DNA from: Pantoea allii
Lineage (GTDB): Bacteria; Pseudomonadota; Gammaproteobacteria; Enterobacterales; Enterobacteriaceae
Assembly: GCF_002307475.1 (NCBI RefSeq)
Contig: NZ_NTMH01000054.1
Span: 1 to 64,000, forward strand
Direction of reading: 5' to 3'
DNA: 64,000 bases
A program made the translations under genes and the position numbers. The notes beneath the pieces were generated by a model. It was not told the DNA's origin. It did no database searches and saw only the letters and a list, made by a program, of their open reading frames with translations. Below, piece after piece: positions 50,094 to 59,580 of this stretch; the first letter of the stretch is position 1, and each line of letters starts with the position of its first letter.

Positions 50094-50732
50094 TTGACCA
50101 ACGATATACAACGTCGCGTGGTGTTTTTCGACCTTGATGGCACATTGCACCAACAGGACATGTTTGGCACCTTCATGCGCTATCTACTGCGTCGCAAGCC
50201 GCTGAATGTGCTGCTGGTAGTGCCGTTACTGCCGGTGGTGGGCGCAGGATTATTAGTCAAGGGACGTGCCGCGCGCTGGCCGATGAGTTTGCTGTTGTGG
50301 TCGATTACCTTTGGCCGCTCTGAAGCAACCCTGTTGCGCCTGGAGGCCGAATTCGCCCAATGGTTTCGGCAACGCGTTAAAGCCTTTCCCGTGGTGCAGA
50401 AACGCCTCAGTGAATACCTCAGCAGCGATGATGCAGATGTGTGGCTGATTACAGGGTCCCCCCAGTCTCTGGTTGAACAGGTCTATTATGACTCCGCGTT
50501 TTTGCCACGAGTAAAGCTGATTGCCAGCCAGATGCAGCGCGGTTTAGGAGGACGTGTGTTGAAAATGCGCTGCCTCGGTCACGAAAAAGTCGTGCAGCTG
50601 GAAGAGCAGATCGGTACGCCATTGCAGCTTTATAGCGGTTACAGCGACAGCAAACAGGACAACCCGCTGTTGTTCTTTTGCCAGCATCGCTGGCGCGTCA
50701 CGCCGGTTGGTGAATTACAGCAGCTGGAATAA
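50094..50732 (+). CDS. pgpC: Phosphatidylglycerophosphatase C
   Basis: 212-residue HAD-family phosphatase that makes phosphatidylglycerol (formerly yfhB). The nucleophile motif is VVFFDLDGTLHQQDMFG (Asp near residue 13), a membrane-associated hydrophobic stretch lies near 38-55 (PLNVLLVVPLLPVVGAGLL), motif II is WLITGSPQSLVEQVYYD (about 117), and motif III is LYSGYSDSKQDNPLL. The best start is TTG at 50094, supported by AAAGGAG upstream; no ATG or GTG is available in a better place. Confidence 0.93.
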   Translation: MTNDIQRRVVFFDLDGTLHQQDMFGTFMRYLLRRKPLNVLLVVPLLPVVGAGLLVKGRAARWPMSLLLWSITFGRSEATLLRLEAEFAQWFRQRVKAFPVVQKRLSEYLSSDDADVWLITGSPQSLVEQVYYDSAFLPRVKLIASQMQRGLGGRVLKMRCLGHEKVVQLEEQIGTPLQLYSGYSDSKQDNPLLFFCQHRWRVTPVGELQQLE

Positions 50733-50805
50733 CGGCCATCGCGCTTCGGTTTTCCGGGCGTGATGGGTATAATGCGCCGCTTTTTTGCTGCCGGGAGTGG
50801 TCTGC

Positions 50806-51300
50806 GTGACTCAAGAACAAGATGAATACTGGATGCGCCGTGCGCTTACCCTGGCGCAGCGCGCATGGGAGCAGGGCGAAGTGCCAGTGGGCGCGGTGCT
50901 GGTTCAGGGAGAGCGGGTGATAGGCGAGGGCTGGAACCGGCCTATCGGGCAGCACGATCCCACGGCCCACGCGGAGATCATGGCGCTACGTCAGGGCGGA
51001 AAAGTGCTGGAAAACTATCGCCTGCTTGATACCACGCTCTACGTTACGCTGGAGCCGTGCATTATGTGTGCGGGGGCGATGGTGCATGCTCGCATTGGTC
51101 GTCTGGTATATGGGGCGCACGATGTGAAAACCGGCGCAGCCGGCTCCTTGATTGACGTGTTAGGCCATCCGGGCATGAATCATCAGGTGGCGTTGCATCA
51201 CGGTGTGCTGGAAGAGGCGTGCGCGGGGATGCTGAGCGATTTTTTCCGTATGCGCCGCCAGCAACAAAAAGCGCTGCGTCAGGCGCAGCGCGACAGTTAG
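50806..51300 (+). CDS. tadA: tRNA adenosine(34) deaminase TadA
   Basis: 164-residue zinc deaminase that makes inosine at the wobble position of tRNA-Arg. The zinc and proton-shuttle motif is DPTAHAEIMALRQGG (about residue 51) and the two further ligands lie in LEPCIMCAGAMVHARI (about 78). The start is GTG at 50806 (VTQEQDEYWMRRAL), with GGGAG 8 nt upstream; a TTG seven codons earlier is less convincing. Its stop overlaps that of the convergent mltF by 2-3 bp. Confidence 0.95.
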   Translation: MTQEQDEYWMRRALTLAQRAWEQGEVPVGAVLVQGERVIGEGWNRPIGQHDPTAHAEIMALRQGGKVLENYRLLDTTLYVTLEPCIMCAGAMVHARIGRLVYGAHDVKTGAAGSLIDVLGHPGMNHQVALHHGVLEEACAGMLSDFFRMRRQQQKALRQAQRDS

Positions 51301-52754
51301 TTCATTGCCACCTCGGGCGTGACGGCAGGATAACCTTTGCCCATCTCCGCTTCCAGAGCGGCCTGTTGGGCAAGGTGTTTTTCCTGCTCCTGCAAATAGC
51401 CCACCAGGCTAATCTCATACTTGCGAATATTCTCTACGTAGTTGTAGGCTTCCTGCCCGCGCGCATAGCCATAGGTGGTTTGCGTGTAGTAACGCTTTTG
51501 ACTCAACATGGGTAAACGGAGTTTCACATCAGCCCAGCTGTCCGGGTTACCGCCTTGTTTCGCGGTGAGCTTACGCACATCCAGCATATGGGCATAGCCC
51601 ATGTTATACGCCGCCAGCGCAAACCAGATACGTTCATCTTCCGGAATGGTTTGTGGCACCTTTTCCATCATGTTTTGCAGATACTGGCTCCCGCCACGAA
51701 TACTCTGCTCGGGATCGGTACGGTCACCCACTTCAACGCTGTCAGCGGTGTTACGCGTTAACATCATCATGCCGCGCACGCCGGTCGGCGAGGTTGCCTG
51801 CGGATTCCAGTGCGATTCCTGATAGGAAATGGCTGCCAGTAATCGCCAGTCGATATTATTGGCATACTTCTCGAACAGCGGCTTAATGTCAGGCAGGACG
51901 TTATCAATGGAACGCAGGAAGGTGCGCGTATCCACATAGTCGAAGGTGCCGACGTGACCGAGGTATTTCTCTTCCAGTCGGGCCATCGCGCCTTCTTCTC
52001 CCATGCTGTTAAAGAAATCCAGCATCGCAGCATTCAGGCTGTCATCACTGTCATGGGGCAGGTACCACGTAACGGGTTCTTCATCCGTGACGTCGAAGGC
52101 AACGGCTAACTGAGGATGAATGCGCTGAAGCAGGGCAATCGTTACGGAATCGCCAATCGTGTAATCCAGCTTGCCTTCTGCCACGGCTTCCAGCAGGGCT
52201 TTTGGACTTTGATCGGTCGAAATGGCCCAGTCGAGATCGGGATACTGGTTTGTCCTGGCGCTCTTTAACGTCGACAGGTAGGCCGATCCTGAGGCAACCA
52301 CCAGCCGTCCCTTCAGGTCACCCAGGTTTTTCGGCCGGGGTTTATCCACGCGATAAACCAGCTGCTGCGAAACGCTGTAGTAACCGGGGCCGGTTTGATA
52401 GCGATTCAGGCGCTCATTGTTGTAGATAAGGCCCGCCGCCAGCAAATCGGCTTTGCCATCGTCGAGCGCATCAAACAGGTCACTGAGGTTAGCGCGCACG
52501 GTTATGTCGAGCTTCACGCCCAAATAATCGGCAAAACGCTTCGCCAGCTCGTAGTCCATCCCGGCCGGTGCTTTGTTCACGGTGTAGTAAGTCAACGGCG
52601 AGTTTACGGTACTGACGCGCAGCACTCCCCGTGATTTAATCTGTGAGATCGTATCTTGTCCACCACCGTACCAGGGGATGGACGGCCACAGTGCCAAAGC
52701 CAGCAGCACGGTGAGAAGACCGATAACCAGATAATTAAATTTTAGGCGTTTCAA
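51297..52754 (-). CDS. mltF: Membrane-bound lytic murein transglycosylase F
   Basis: 485-residue enzyme that cleaves peptidoglycan by 1,6-anhydro bond formation. An N-terminal membrane anchor or uncleaved signal (LVIGLLTVLLALALWP, about residues 9-24) is followed by an SBP_bac_3-like solute-binding domain (about 35-255; GVLRVSTVNSPLTYYTV) and a lysozyme-like SLT domain (about 290-450; AAISYQESHWNPQATSPTGVRG with the catalytic Glu, then LAAYNMGYAHML). The start is a TTG at 52754 (KRLKFNYL), as in E. coli, with GAGAG before it; a longer TTG frame adds eight residues. Divergent from purL. Confidence 0.94.
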   Translation of the reverse strand: MKRLKFNYLVIGLLTVLLALALWPSIPWYGGGQDTISQIKSRGVLRVSTVNSPLTYYTVNKAPAGMDYELAKRFADYLGVKLDITVRANLSDLFDALDDGKADLLAAGLIYNNERLNRYQTGPGYYSVSQQLVYRVDKPRPKNLGDLKGRLVVASGSAYLSTLKSARTNQYPDLDWAISTDQSPKALLEAVAEGKLDYTIGDSVTIALLQRIHPQLAVAFDVTDEEPVTWYLPHDSDDSLNAAMLDFFNSMGEEGAMARLEEKYLGHVGTFDYVDTRTFLRSIDNVLPDIKPLFEKYANNIDWRLLAAISYQESHWNPQATSPTGVRGMMMLTRNTADSVEVGDRTDPEQSIRGGSQYLQNMMEKVPQTIPEDERIWFALAAYNMGYAHMLDVRKLTAKQGGNPDSWADVKLRLPMLSQKRYYTQTTYGYARGQEAYNYVENIRKYEISLVGYLQEQEKHLAQQAALEAEMGKGYPAVTPEVAMN

Positions 52755-52917
52755 ATAGTTATCTCTCGATGGCTCCAAGGCCTCTGTCTTTTAAGGCAGT
52801 ATTGATCTTGTTTTAACTCCCAGAGCGAGGGGCATTTTGCGCAACAAACTCAGGTAGAGCAACTTATAAAGCAAGTTTTGCGCAAATTTCAGGCAAATCT
52901 TGTTGGCCATAAATTTT

Positions 52918-52933
52918 GCGCAAACGGTTTCGT
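52918..52933. promoter_or_regulatory. PurR operator before purL
   Basis: GCGCAAACGGTTTCGT matches the PurR consensus ACGCAAACGTTTTCGT at 14 of 16 positions, about 90 bp before the purL start, as expected for purine repression. Confidence 0.82.
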
Positions 52934-53021
52934 CGCGGAGTGGGTTTCTCTATAATACGCCCCGTTTTCCCCTGTTGCGCCCAATGAAGCGTCGCCCGGC
53001 GCTTCGAAGACGAGAGATCTT

Positions 53022-56000
53022 ATGATGGAAATTCTGCGTGGTTCGCCCGCCCTGTCGGCATTTCGTGTAAACAAACTGCTGACCCGCTTTCAGGACGCTC
53101 ATCTGCCGGTGAGTGATATTTACGCTGAGTACGTCCATTTTGCCGATGTCAGCGCGCCGCTGAGCGAGGATGAAACGTCCCGTCTGCAGCGCCTGCTCAA
53201 GTACGGCCCTTCTCTCGCTGAACATGCGCCACAAGGGCGTTTACTGCTGGTGACGCCGCGTCCTGGCACCATTTCACCGTGGTCATCGAAAGCCACTGAT
53301 ATTGCCCACAACTGCGATCTTTCGCAGGTGCGTCGTCTGGAACGCGGCATGGCCTTTTATGTCCAGGCGCCTGAACTGACGGAAACCCAGTGGCAGGCGC
53401 TGGCGGCACTCCTTCATGACCGCATGATGGAAACGGTGTACAGCGATTTCAATCAGGCCGAGCAGCTGTTTGCTCACCATGAACCTCAGCCGGTCAAAAG
53501 CGTCGATGTGCTCGGTGAAGGCCGTCAGGCGCTGGTTGAAGCCAATATGACGTTGGGACTGGCGCTGGCCGAAGACGAAATTGATTATCTGCTGGCTGCC
53601 TTTACCGCACTGGGGCGCAATCCAAACGACATTGAGCTTTATATGTTTGCCCAGGCGAACTCTGAACATTGTCGTCACAAGATTTTTAACGCTGACTGGA
53701 TTATCGACGGCGAAAAACAGCCTAAATCGCTGTTTAAAATGATTAAAAACACCTTCGAGCAAACACCGGATTATGTTCTGTCAGCCTACAAAGATAACGC
53801 TGCGGTCATGGAAGGCTCTGAGGTGGGACGCTTCTTCGCGGATGCTGAGAAAGGCGAATACGCCTATCACCAGGAAGCGGCGCACATTCTGATGAAGGTT
53901 GAAACCCACAACCATCCCACCGCGATTTCCCCCTGGCCTGGTGCGGCAACCGGCTCCGGCGGTGAAATTCGTGATGAGGGCGCAACCGGACGAGGCGCGA
54001 AGCCGAAGGCTGGCCTGGTCGGGTTCTCGGTATCGAATCTGCGTATTCCCGGCTTTGAACAGCCATGGGAAGAGGATTTTGGCAAGCCTGAGCGCATCGT
54101 CAGCGCGCTGGATATTATGACCGAAGGCCCACTGGGCGGCGCGGCGTTTAACAACGAATTTGGTCGTCCAGCCTTAAACGGCTACTTCCGTACCTACGAA
54201 GAGCAGGTTAACAGCCACAACGGCACTGAACTGCGTGGCTACCACAAACCCATTATGCTGGCTGGCGGTATCGGAAATATCCGTGCCGATCACGTGCAAA
54301 AGGGTGAAATCACCGTGGGTGCCAAACTGATCGTGCTGGGTGGCCCGGCGATGAATATCGGCCTGGGTGGCGGTGCTGCATCATCAATGGCGTCGGGTCA
54401 GTCCGATGCCGATCTCGATTTTGCATCAGTGCAGCGTGACAATCCAGAAATGGAACGCCGTTGCCAGGAAGTCATTGACCGCTGCTGGCAACTGGGCGAT
54501 GACAACCCCATTCTGTTTATCCACGATGTGGGCGCAGGCGGATTGTCCAACGCGATGCCGGAACTGGTCAGCGATGGTGGCCGCGGTGGCCGCTTTAACC
54601 TGCGCGATATCCTCAGTGACGAACCGGGAATGAGCCCGCTTGAAGTCTGGTGTAATGAATCACAAGAGCGTTATGTGATGGCTGTCGCCCCAGAGAAGCT
54701 GGCCGAGTTTGCTGCTATTTGTCAGCGTGAGCGTGCGCCTTATGCGGTCATTGGTGAAGCCACCGAGGAGCTGCATCTGACGCTGGAAGACAGCCACTTC
54801 TCTAACAGCCCGATTGATATGCCGCTGGATGTGTTGTTGGGGAAAACCCCGAAAATGACCCGCGATGTGGTGAAACAGCAGGCTCAGGGTCATCCACTCC
54901 AGCGCGACGGCATCACGCTGACGGATGCGGTGAACCGTGTGCTGCACTTGCCGACCGTGGCGGAAAAAACCTTCCTGATCACCATAGGCGACCGCAGCGT
55001 AACCGGCATGGTGGCGCGCGATCAGATGGTCGGCCCCTGGCAGATCCCGGTCGCCAACTGCGCCGTAACAACGGCCAGCCTCGACAGCTACCATGGTGAG
55101 GCCTTCGCGCTGGGCGAGCGTGCCCCTGTGGCGCTACTCGACTTTGCCGCCTCGGCCCGTCTGGCCGTCGGTGAAGCACTGACTAACCTTGCGGCCACGC
55201 CGGTCGGTTCTTTGAAGCGCGTGAAACTTTCGGCCAACTGGATGTCGGCAGCAGGCCATCCGGGTGAAGACGCTGGCCTGTATGACGCTGTAAAAGCCGT
55301 CGGTGAAGAGCTGTGCCCGGCACTTGGCATCACCATTCCGGTGGGTAAAGACTCCATGTCGATGAAAACCCGCTGGCAGGAAGGCACCGAACAGCGCGAA
55401 ATGACCTCGCCTCTGTCTCTGGTGATTACCGCGTTTGCCCGTGTAGAAGACGTGCGCCGCAACGTGACACCACAGCTGGTGGCAGATCAGGATAACCTGC
55501 TGCTGTTGATCGACCTTGGTAACGGCGCTAACACCTTAGGCGCGACGGCACTGGCTCAGGTTTATCGTCAGTTGGGCGACAAGCCTGCAGATGTGCGTGA
55601 TGCACAGCAACTGGCGGGATTCTTTAATGCCGTTCAGGCGCTGGTAAGCCAACAAAAACTGCTGGCTTACCATGACCGTTCAGATGGTGGCCTGCTTGTT
55701 ACCCTGGCGGAAATGGCCTTTACCGGTCACTGCGGCATTGACGTCGATATCGCGGCGTTGGGCAGCGATGCGCTGGCTGCGCTGTTCACCGAAGAACTGG
55801 GGGCGGTCATTCAAATCAACGCCGCCGATCGTGAGGCAGTAGAGCAGATTCTTGCAGCGCACGGTCTGGCGCACTGCAGCCATGTGCTGGGATGCGCGAA
55901 GCCAGGCGACCGCTTTGTGATTCGTTCTGGCGAGAGTGCTGTGTATAGCGAAAGCCGTAACACCTTACGGACCTGGTGGGCCGAAACCACCTGGCAGATG

Positions 56001-56912
56001 CAGCGTCTGCGTGATAATCCAGCCTGTGCCGATCAGGAACATCAGGCAAAGCAGGATAACAACGATCCGGGCCTGAACGTCAGCCTGACATTCAAGCCAG
56101 AAGAAGACGTTGCAGCACCGATGATTGCCACAGGTGCGCGTCCACGCGTTGCCGTCCTGCGTGAGCAGGGCGTTAACTCCCATGTGGAAATGGCCGCCGC
56201 CTTTGATCGCGCCGGGTTTACTGCGGTTGACGTTCATATGAGTGACCTGCTCGCCGGACGGCTCGATCTGGAACGTTTCCAGGCGTTAGTGGCTTGCGGC
56301 GGCTTCTCTTACGGTGACGTATTAGGGGCCGGTGAAGGCTGGGCAAAATCCATTCTGTTTAACCCACGTGTTCGCGATCAGTTCGCATCCTTCTTCCATC
56401 GCCCACAAACGCTGGCGCTCGGTGTCTGTAACGGCTGCCAGATGATGTCCAACCTGCGTGAGTTGATCCCCGGCAGCGAACTGTGGCCACGCTTTGTCCG
56501 TAATCAGTCAGAGCGTTTTGAAGCGCGCTTCAGCCTGGTTGAAGTGGCTGCCAGCCCGTCGTTACTGTTAGACGGTATGGCCGGCTCACGTATGCCAATC
56601 GCCGTATCGCATGGCGAGGGCTTCGTTGAGGTTCGCGATGGGGCGCATCTTGCCGCCCTCGAGTCCAAAGGGCTGGTGGCGCTACGTTATGTCGATAACG
56701 GAGGTAAGGTGACAGAAACTTATCCCGCAAACCCGAATGGGTCGCCAAACGGCATCACCGCCGTGACCAACGAGAGCGGGCGCGTCACCATTATGATGCC
56801 GCACCCTGAGCGCGTGTTCCGCACGGTCAGCAACTCATGGCACCCGGCTGAGTGGGGTGAAGACAGCCCCTGGATGCGTATTTTCCGTAACGCGCGTAAA
56901 CAATTAGGTTAA
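53022..56912 (+). CDS. purL: Phosphoribosylformylglycinamidine synthase
   Basis: 1296-residue single-chain FGAM synthase for step 4 of purine synthesis. In order: an N-terminal domain, two AIR-synthase-like ATP-binding halves with MKVETHNHPTAISPWPGAATG (about residue 290) and GLGGGAASSMASGQ, and a C-terminal glutamine amidotransferase domain (about 1040-1296). The catalytic triad of that domain is visible as ALGVCNGCQMMSNL (nucleophilic Cys near 1135) and MPHPERV (His and Glu near 1260). Uses ATP and glutamine. PurR-controlled; a terminator follows. Confidence 0.98.
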   Translation: MMEILRGSPALSAFRVNKLLTRFQDAHLPVSDIYAEYVHFADVSAPLSEDETSRLQRLLKYGPSLAEHAPQGRLLLVTPRPGTISPWSSKATDIAHNCDLSQVRRLERGMAFYVQAPELTETQWQALAALLHDRMMETVYSDFNQAEQLFAHHEPQPVKSVDVLGEGRQALVEANMTLGLALAEDEIDYLLAAFTALGRNPNDIELYMFAQANSEHCRHKIFNADWIIDGEKQPKSLFKMIKNTFEQTPDYVLSAYKDNAAVMEGSEVGRFFADAEKGEYAYHQEAAHILMKVETHNHPTAISPWPGAATGSGGEIRDEGATGRGAKPKAGLVGFSVSNLRIPGFEQPWEEDFGKPERIVSALDIMTEGPLGGAAFNNEFGRPALNGYFRTYEEQVNSHNGTELRGYHKPIMLAGGIGNIRADHVQKGEITVGAKLIVLGGPAMNIGLGGGAASSMASGQSDADLDFASVQRDNPEMERRCQEVIDRCWQLGDDNPILFIHDVGAGGLSNAMPELVSDGGRGGRFNLRDILSDEPGMSPLEVWCNESQERYVMAVAPEKLAEFAAICQRERAPYAVIGEATEELHLTLEDSHFSNSPIDMPLDVLLGKTPKMTRDVVKQQAQGHPLQRDGITLTDAVNRVLHLPTVAEKTFLITIGDRSVTGMVARDQMVGPWQIPVANCAVTTASLDSYHGEAFALGERAPVALLDFAASARLAVGEALTNLAATPVGSLKRVKLSANWMSAAGHPGEDAGLYDAVKAVGEELCPALGITIPVGKDSMSMKTRWQEGTEQREMTSPLSLVITAFARVEDVRRNVTPQLVADQDNLLLLIDLGNGANTLGATALAQVYRQLGDKPADVRDAQQLAGFFNAVQALVSQQKLLAYHDRSDGGLLVTLAEMAFTGHCGIDVDIAALGSDALAALFTEELGAVIQINAADREAVEQILAAHGLAHCSHVLGCAKPGDRFVIRSGESAVYSESRNTLRTWWAETTWQMQRLRDNPACADQEHQAKQDNNDPGLNVSLTFKPEEDVAAPMIATGARPRVAVLREQGVNSHVEMAAAFDRAGFTAVDVHMSDLLAGRLDLERFQALVACGGFSYGDVLGAGEGWAKSILFNPRVRDQFASFFHRPQTLALGVCNGCQMMSNLRELIPGSELWPRFVRNQSERFEARFSLVEVAASPSLLLDGMAGSRMPIAVSHGEGFVEVRDGAHLAALESKGLVALRYVDNGGKVTETYPANPNGSPNGITAVTNESGRVTIMMPHPERVFRTVSNSWHPAEWGEDSPWMRIFRNARKQLG

Positions 56913-56928
56913 TTGCTGTTAAAAAAAT

Positions 56929-56954
56929 GGGAGGCCTGAGCGCCTCCCTTTTTT
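56929..56954 (+). terminator. Terminator of purL
   Basis: GGGAGGC pairs with GCCTCCC around a short loop (a few bases share between arms) and is followed by TTTTTT, 16 bp past the purL stop. Confidence 0.88.
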
Positions 56955-56997
56955 ATGGCGCGGTTGTTGGCAAAAGGAGACAGCCGTCACCTTTTTT

Positions 56998-57078
56998 TGT
57001 CGCTAATGGGTGACATCTATCTTGATGATTTTTCTCAGCAGATTCTGAACGACAAAATTGTGTTGGTATTTGGCGACA
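56998..57078 (+). promoter_or_regulatory. GlrR activator sites upstream of glmY
   Basis: Two copies of the GlrR recognition pattern TGTC-N10-GACA are visible: a perfect one at 56998-57015 and one with a single change (TGTT) at 57061-57078. They lie about 120-190 bp before the sigma-54 promoter of glmY, the expected upstream-activator position. E. coli has three such sites; a third was not found. Confidence 0.75.
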
Positions 57079-57162
57079 CTTTTAGCAGACCAGACGGTCC
57101 GGAACGAAGCGTTAAAAGGTAAGCTGGCAGCCAATGCCCTGAAAATAAAGGGCCTTTCATTG

Positions 57163-57184
57163 TTGGCATGAACCTTGCTATACT
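57163..57184 (+). promoter_or_regulatory. Overlapping sigma-54 and sigma-70 promoter of glmY
   Basis: TTGGCATGAACCTTGCT at 57163-57179 has GG and GC ten bases apart, as required for sigma-54 (-24/-12). TATACT at 57179-57184 is a good sigma-70 -10 in register for the same start near 57190. This dual arrangement is known for glmY in enterobacteria. Confidence 0.82.
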
Positions 57185-57189
57185 TAACA

Positions 57190-57410
57190 CGCTGCTCATT
57201 CACCTGTTTATGATTGCCACCGCGCTGCGGGTAGAGCTCATAAAGCCCGAATGACGCACCAAACGGAGCCTGTCGTCCACCACACCGATAATCGTATGTT
57301 CTGCATCGTTATCAAGCATCGGACGCAACGTTGAGTTAGGCTCCACCCATTCTCACGTGCTGCCAGGGCGGCACGCTAACGGCAGGCCATCGCGCCTGCC
57401 GTTTTCTTTT
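57190..57410 (+). ncRNA. glmY: GlmY small RNA
   Basis: A transcript starting near 57190 and ending at the intrinsic terminator at 57378-57410 (AACGGCAGGC/GCCTGCCGTT and a T-rich tail) lies exactly between purL and glrK, the position of GlmY. The first bases include GCTCATTCACC and TTATG, which I recall from E. coli GlmY. In E. coli GlmY titrates the adapter RapZ so that GlmZ can activate glmS, linking glucosamine-6-phosphate to enzyme supply. The unprocessed length here is about 220 nt, longer than the 184 nt reported for E. coli, so the exact 3' end or sequence may differ. No protein gene is supported in this 565-bp gap. Confidence 0.8.
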
Positions 57411-57477
57411 CTGCCTCTTCCTTCTCTGGGCTGACTCCGCTAGCATCCGATAAGCGTATCTTTAAGGAAGCTGTCGC

Positions 57478-58905
57478 GTGAAAAAATGGCGTTTATTTCC
57501 CCGGTCCCTGCGCCAGCTGGTGCTGATGGCCTTTTTGCTGGTGCTCCTTCCGCTGCTGGTGCTGGCCTGGCAGGCCTGGGAAAGCCTGTCGGCGTTAAGC
57601 AATCAGGCTGCCGACACTAACCGCAATACGTTTACCGACGTCAGGCGCAGTGAGGCCATGGCTCGAACCGCCATTGAGCTGGAGCGCAGTTATCGCCAGT
57701 ACTGCGTGCTGGGTGATACGTCGCTGGCAAAGCTTTATCAGACGCAGCGTATTCGCTACAGTCAGATGCTCAGTTCCCATGCCGATAGCCTGCCTGATTT
57801 ACCGGCGTTTAAAACCCTGCAGGCCACTCTGCCACAACTGGAAACGTTGCAGTGTGATAACGGCAATCCCGTAACTCACGCCGCTCAGGCACTGGAAAAG
57901 TTTTCAGCGACGAACGTGCAGCTGGTCCAGGATACGCGAGAAGTGGTGTTTGCCCGTGGTCTGCAGCTGCAGCGTGAAATTGCCGATCGCGGCCAGTTCT
58001 TTGGCTGGCAGGCGCTGATCCTGTTTATCATCAGTCTGACGTTAACCCTGCTGTTTACCCGCATGATCATCGGTCCGGTAAAAAGTGTTGAACGCATGAT
58101 TAATCGTCTTGGTGAAGGACGTGAGCTGGGAAGCAGTATGGTGTTTCGTGGCCCGCGGGAGCTACGCTCTCTGGGGCAGCGCATTATCTGGTTAAGTGAA
58201 CGCCTGGCCTGGCTGGAAACCCAGCGCCATGAATTTTTACGTCATCTTTCACATGAACTTAAAACACCGCTGGCCAGCCTGCGTGAAGGCACAGAGCTGC
58301 TGGCGGATGAAGTGGCGGGCGCACTGAATCCGGAACAAAAAGAAATTGTCTCAATACTGGATAACAGCAGCCGTCATCTGCAACGCCTTATCGAACAATT
58401 ACTTGATTACAACCGTAAGGTCGCCGATGGGCCGATTACGCTAGAAGCGGTGAAGCTGAATGACATTGTGCATGATGTGGTTAACGCGCATGCGCTTACG
58501 GCGCGGACCAAACTCATGCATGTCGATATCGATCTCAAAGCAACGGATTGCCAGGCAGAGCCTATGCTATTGATGAGTGTGATTGATAACCTCTACTCTA
58601 ACGCCGTGAACTATGGCAATGAATCCGGTAACATTTGGCTGCGCAGCCGCCAGCAGGACGACCGGATAGTGATCGAGGTGGCTAACAGCGGCACGCCCAT
58701 TCCCGAAAATGAGCAGGAGATGATTTTTGAGCCTTTCTTCCAGGGCAGTCACCAGCGCAAAGGGCCGGTTAAAGGCAGCGGACTGGGGTTAAGCATCGCA
58801 AAGGATTGTCTGCGCCGTATGCACGGTAGCCTGCAACTGGTTGCCTGCGACGACGCTGATGTTTGTTTTCGCATCGAACTGAATACCACAGCCGGGAAAG
58901 TCTGA
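57478..58905 (+). CDS. glrK: Sensor histidine kinase GlrK (QseE)
   Basis: 475-residue membrane sensor kinase. Two membrane spans (about residues 11-30 and 172-192) enclose a periplasmic sensing region with Arg/Glu-rich helices. HAMP linker (about 195-245). HisKA box FLRHLSHELKTPLASLREG (phospho-His near 260), and the ATP domain with NLYSNAVNYG (N box), VEVANSGTPIPE-like (G1) and GSGLGLSIAKDCLRRMHG (G2). The signal is unknown; QseE was proposed to sense epinephrine and phosphate or sulfate sources. First gene of glrK-qseG-glrR, with the start a GTG at 57478. Confidence 0.95.
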   Translation: MKKWRLFPRSLRQLVLMAFLLVLLPLLVLAWQAWESLSALSNQAADTNRNTFTDVRRSEAMARTAIELERSYRQYCVLGDTSLAKLYQTQRIRYSQMLSSHADSLPDLPAFKTLQATLPQLETLQCDNGNPVTHAAQALEKFSATNVQLVQDTREVVFARGLQLQREIADRGQFFGWQALILFIISLTLTLLFTRMIIGPVKSVERMINRLGEGRELGSSMVFRGPRELRSLGQRIIWLSERLAWLETQRHEFLRHLSHELKTPLASLREGTELLADEVAGALNPEQKEIVSILDNSSRHLQRLIEQLLDYNRKVADGPITLEAVKLNDIVHDVVNAHALTARTKLMHVDIDLKATDCQAEPMLLMSVIDNLYSNAVNYGNESGNIWLRSRQQDDRIVIEVANSGTPIPENEQEMIFEPFFQGSHQRKGPVKGSGLGLSIAKDCLRRMHGSLQLVACDDADVCFRIELNTTAGKV

Positions 58906-58908
58906 AGC

Positions 58909-59580
58909 ATGAAATTTTTCGCCGTCATTATTTTAAGCGCCCTGAGCAGCATGATGCTCAGTGGATGTGCCTCATCCCCGGTCACCTCAACAACTCAGCC
59001 TGCCAGCGGCAACGTTGTGGTGCCTGAAGCCAGCCTGGTTGACTATCTCACCACGCACTGCGGCGATATCTGGCGCATTGAAAATAGCGCCGCTATGACG
59101 AATCCCCTTTACTGGATGCGCAGTATCGACTGTGCTGAGCGGCTTTCTCCCGCGGAAGCGCGCGCGGAGGCCCATCGCTGGCCGGTAGACAGTTGGGCGC
59201 GAGCGTTTAAGCAAGGCGTCTTAATGGCAAACGGCAATGTGACGCCGCTGGAGCGTCGTGACTACATCAACGTGCTCGATGGCTACAGTGAGCAGTTTCC
59301 GTCCAACCTGCGGGCATTCATTCAGCTCTGGCGCAGTAATCAGGTTGCCCAGCTTGAGTTAAGCGCCATGCGTACGCGTTACGCCCATTTACAGCAGAGC
59401 AGCGATGCGCAATCAGATTCACTGCGTCAACAGCAGATAAAACTGCGTCAGCAGCTCAGTGATACCCAGCGCAAACTGGAGCGTTTAACCGATATCGAAC
59501 GCCAGCTTTCGTCGCGCAAAACCTCCGATATGTCTGACGGCAGTCACGGAACGGCCCTGCCACAAGAGGACGAACAGTAA
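58909..59580 (+). CDS. qseG: Outer membrane lipoprotein QseG
   Basis: 223-residue lipoprotein. The lipobox is MMLSGCASS with acylated Cys at residue 20. The mature part is largely helical with a C-terminal coiled coil (about 155-200, AQLELSAMRTRYAHLQQSSD onward, Gln-rich). In E. coli QseG binds and holds back the sensor QseE (GlrK) and affects type III secretion. It starts 3 bp after glrK, and its stop overlaps the glrR start by one base (TAATG), so all three are coupled. Confidence 0.92.
   Translation: MKFFAVIILSALSSMMLSGCASSPVTSTTQPASGNVVVPEASLVDYLTTHCGDIWRIENSAAMTNPLYWMRSIDCAERLSPAEARAEAHRWPVDSWARAFKQGVLMANGNVTPLERRDYINVLDGYSEQFPSNLRAFIQLWRSNQVAQLELSAMRTRYAHLQQSSDAQSDSLRQQQIKLRQQLSDTQRKLERLTDIERQLSSRKTSDMSDGSHGTALPQEDEQ

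Noticed and set aside
57003..57203. 66-codon open frame on the minus strand in the purL-glrK gap
   Set aside because: It runs antisense through the GlrR sites and the sigma-54 promoter of glmY, has no ribosome site and resembles no protein, so it is a chance frame.
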